Positions 5,824 through 6,275 of a stretch of DNA of 6,275 bases are shown here, in pieces. A program made the translations under genes and the position numbers. The DNA is from CAZMGG01 sp964565715 (lineage in GTDB: Bacteria > Planctomycetota > UBA1135 > UBA2386). Under the pieces are notes generated by a model. That model was not told where the DNA came from and ran no database searches. It saw only the letters and a list, made by a program, of their open reading frames with translations. Position 1 is the stretch's first letter, and each line of letters opens with the position of its first letter. The stretch is taken from positions 1 through 6,275 of the forward strand of contig CAZMGG010000210.1 of the NCBI GenBank assembly GCA_964565715.1, written 5' to 3'.

Positions 5824-5850
5824 GTACACAAGCGCCGCCGCCTCGTGTAC
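5824..5850. repeat. Imperfect inverted repeat just after the Rlu-like stop
   Basis: GTACACAAG (5824-5832) and CTCGTGTAC (5842-5850) pair at 8 of 9 positions around a 9-nt GC loop, 18 nt after the stop codon. It could be a terminator stem for the truncated gene (no T-tract follows) or a dyad operator for the ABC transporter gene about 140 nt downstream. The AT-containing arms are unusual for this GC-rich DNA. Confidence 0.45.
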
Positions 5851-5905
5851 GCTGCTCCATCTGCGGCAGTCAGGATGCAGCCGGGCGCAAGGGCCTGTGC
5901 GCTGC

Positions 5906-5919
5906 CGCGGATTTCCGCG
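5906..5919. repeat. Short perfect palindrome in the ABC gene leader
   Basis: CGCGGA (5906-5911) and TCCGCG (5914-5919) are perfect inverted repeats around TT, 71 nt before the ABC start. In RNA the 2-nt loop is too tight, so a DNA-binding dyad is more likely than a hairpin. It may be chance at this GC content. Confidence 0.25.
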
Positions 5920-5990
5920 CAGGAAGCGAACGTCGCGCCCTCGAACGGCACGACGCCCGGCACGGCCCGGCGCGCCCCGGTGTGCAATCG

Positions 5991-6275
5991 ATGACCGCCG
6001 TCACCATTCAGAACGTCGTCAAGCAGTTCGGACGCATGCGCGCCCTCGACGACATCTCGCTCGAGATCCGCGCCGGCGAGCTTTTCTTCCTCCTCGGCCC
6101 GTCCGGCTGCGGAAAAACCACGCTGCTTCGCAGCATCGCCGGCTTCTATACGCCCGACGCCGGCCGCATCCTCTTCGGCCAGCGCGACGTGACACAGCTC
6201 CCCCCCCAGGCCCGCGACACCGGCATGGTCTTTCAGAACTACGCGCTCTGGCCCCACATGACCGTGGAGGCCAAC
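5991..6275 (+). CDS. ABC transporter ATP-binding protein, 5' part (PotA/FbpC/UgpC-type)
   Basis: The first 95 residues are present and the frame runs off the window. They start TAVTIQNVVKQFGRMRALDD with the aromatic A-loop region, then the Walker A motif GPSGCGKTT (residues 36-44, Lys42), the LPPQARDTGMVF strand, and the Q-loop Gln82 in VFQNYALWPHMTV. This wording is typical of importer ATPases of the CUT1/MOI group, which energise uptake of polyamines, Fe3+, glycerol-3-phosphate or sugars. The signature motif, Walker B and any C-terminal TOBE domain lie beyond the window, so the substrate cannot be told. The ATG at 5991 fits the family N-terminus; GTG at 5982 is an alternative, and neither has a clear Shine-Dalgarno. 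Leucine codons are 7 CTC, 2 CTT and 1 CTG of 10, unlike the CTG-rich genes upstream. Its permease partners are not visible. Confidence 0.93.
   Translation, partial: MTAVTIQNVVKQFGRMRALDDISLEIRAGELFFLLGPSGCGKTTLLRSIAGFYTPDAGRILFGQRDVTQLPPQARDTGMVFQNYALWPHMTVEAN

Noticed and set aside
4600..5829. 409-codon open frame on the minus strand
   Set aside because: Antisense to the DUF1573 and GspE-like genes; no recognisable domain.
5690..5990. A simple frameshift as the cause of the truncated GspE-like gene
   Set aside because: I looked in the other frames for Walker A (GPTGSGKT-like) or the DIAERRLPQDGR region and found none; the frame itself continues into an Rlu-like tail.
6200..6207. Run of eight C as a possible sequencing error in the ABC gene
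   Set aside because: The frame before and after the run encodes the expected QLPPQARDTGMVFQ, so the length is right.
5745..6257. 170-codon open frame on the minus strand over the ABC gene
   Set aside because: The plus strand carries clear Walker A and Q-loop motifs; the reverse frame has none.
1..6275. CRISPR arrays, tRNA or rRNA genes, insertion sequences, long direct repeats
   Set aside because: None seen by reading; no regularly spaced repeats, transposase motifs or tRNA-like T-loop patterns were found.

Overview
The window reads as a very GC-rich bacterial chromosome fragment (about 70% G+C by eye, with strong third-position G/C bias). I think most of it comes from a planctomycete or close relative. 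The reasons are a eukaryote-like Ser/Thr kinase next to an ECF-type sigma factor and a small zinc-finger anti-sigma-like protein, a secreted DUF1573 protein, and a membrane-anchored coiled-coil protein of a kind I associate with that phylum. No rRNA or marker gene is present, so the taxonomy is inference.

Layout of the left part: positions 1-975 hold the 3' part of a kinase gene whose N-lobe lies outside the window. An ECF sigma factor (994-1647) follows after 18 nt, and a 103-aa HC2-type zinc-finger protein (1644-1955) overlaps the sigma stop by 4 nt. These three look like one signalling operon. After a 123-nt gap with a small hairpin comes a 277-aa membrane-anchored coiled-coil protein (2079-2912). 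It converges on a lipoprotein gene on the minus strand (3006-3659), and a long GC-rich hairpin with a GUGA tetraloop (2933-2991) lies between them.

Layout of the right part: a 104-nt divergent region with a TATACT box separates the lipoprotein from a secreted DUF1573 protein (3764-5020). Its stop overlaps the TTG start of a protein related to GspE/PilB secretion or pilus ATPases (5017-5805).

The most unusual point is near 5683-5692. The GspE-like sequence stops abruptly before any Walker A motif and continues in frame into what reads as the C-terminal tail of an RluA-family pseudouridine synthase. A 185-nt spacer with two inverted repeats follows, then the 5' end of an ABC transporter ATPase gene (5991 to the window end). 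Leucine codon use also changes near this point, from mostly CTG to mostly CTC/CTT. The simplest reading is a seam between two originally unrelated loci: either an assembly chimera or a real rearrangement. The ABC gene and the Rlu tail may therefore not belong to the same genome, or the same place in it, as the rest.

How the genes may work together: the kinase, sigma factor and zinc-finger protein probably form a phospho-signalling and transcription circuit, possibly controlling the downstream envelope-associated coiled-coil gene. The lipoprotein, DUF1573 protein and secretion-ATPase-like protein are all envelope or secretion related, but no common pathway can be proved from sequence alone.
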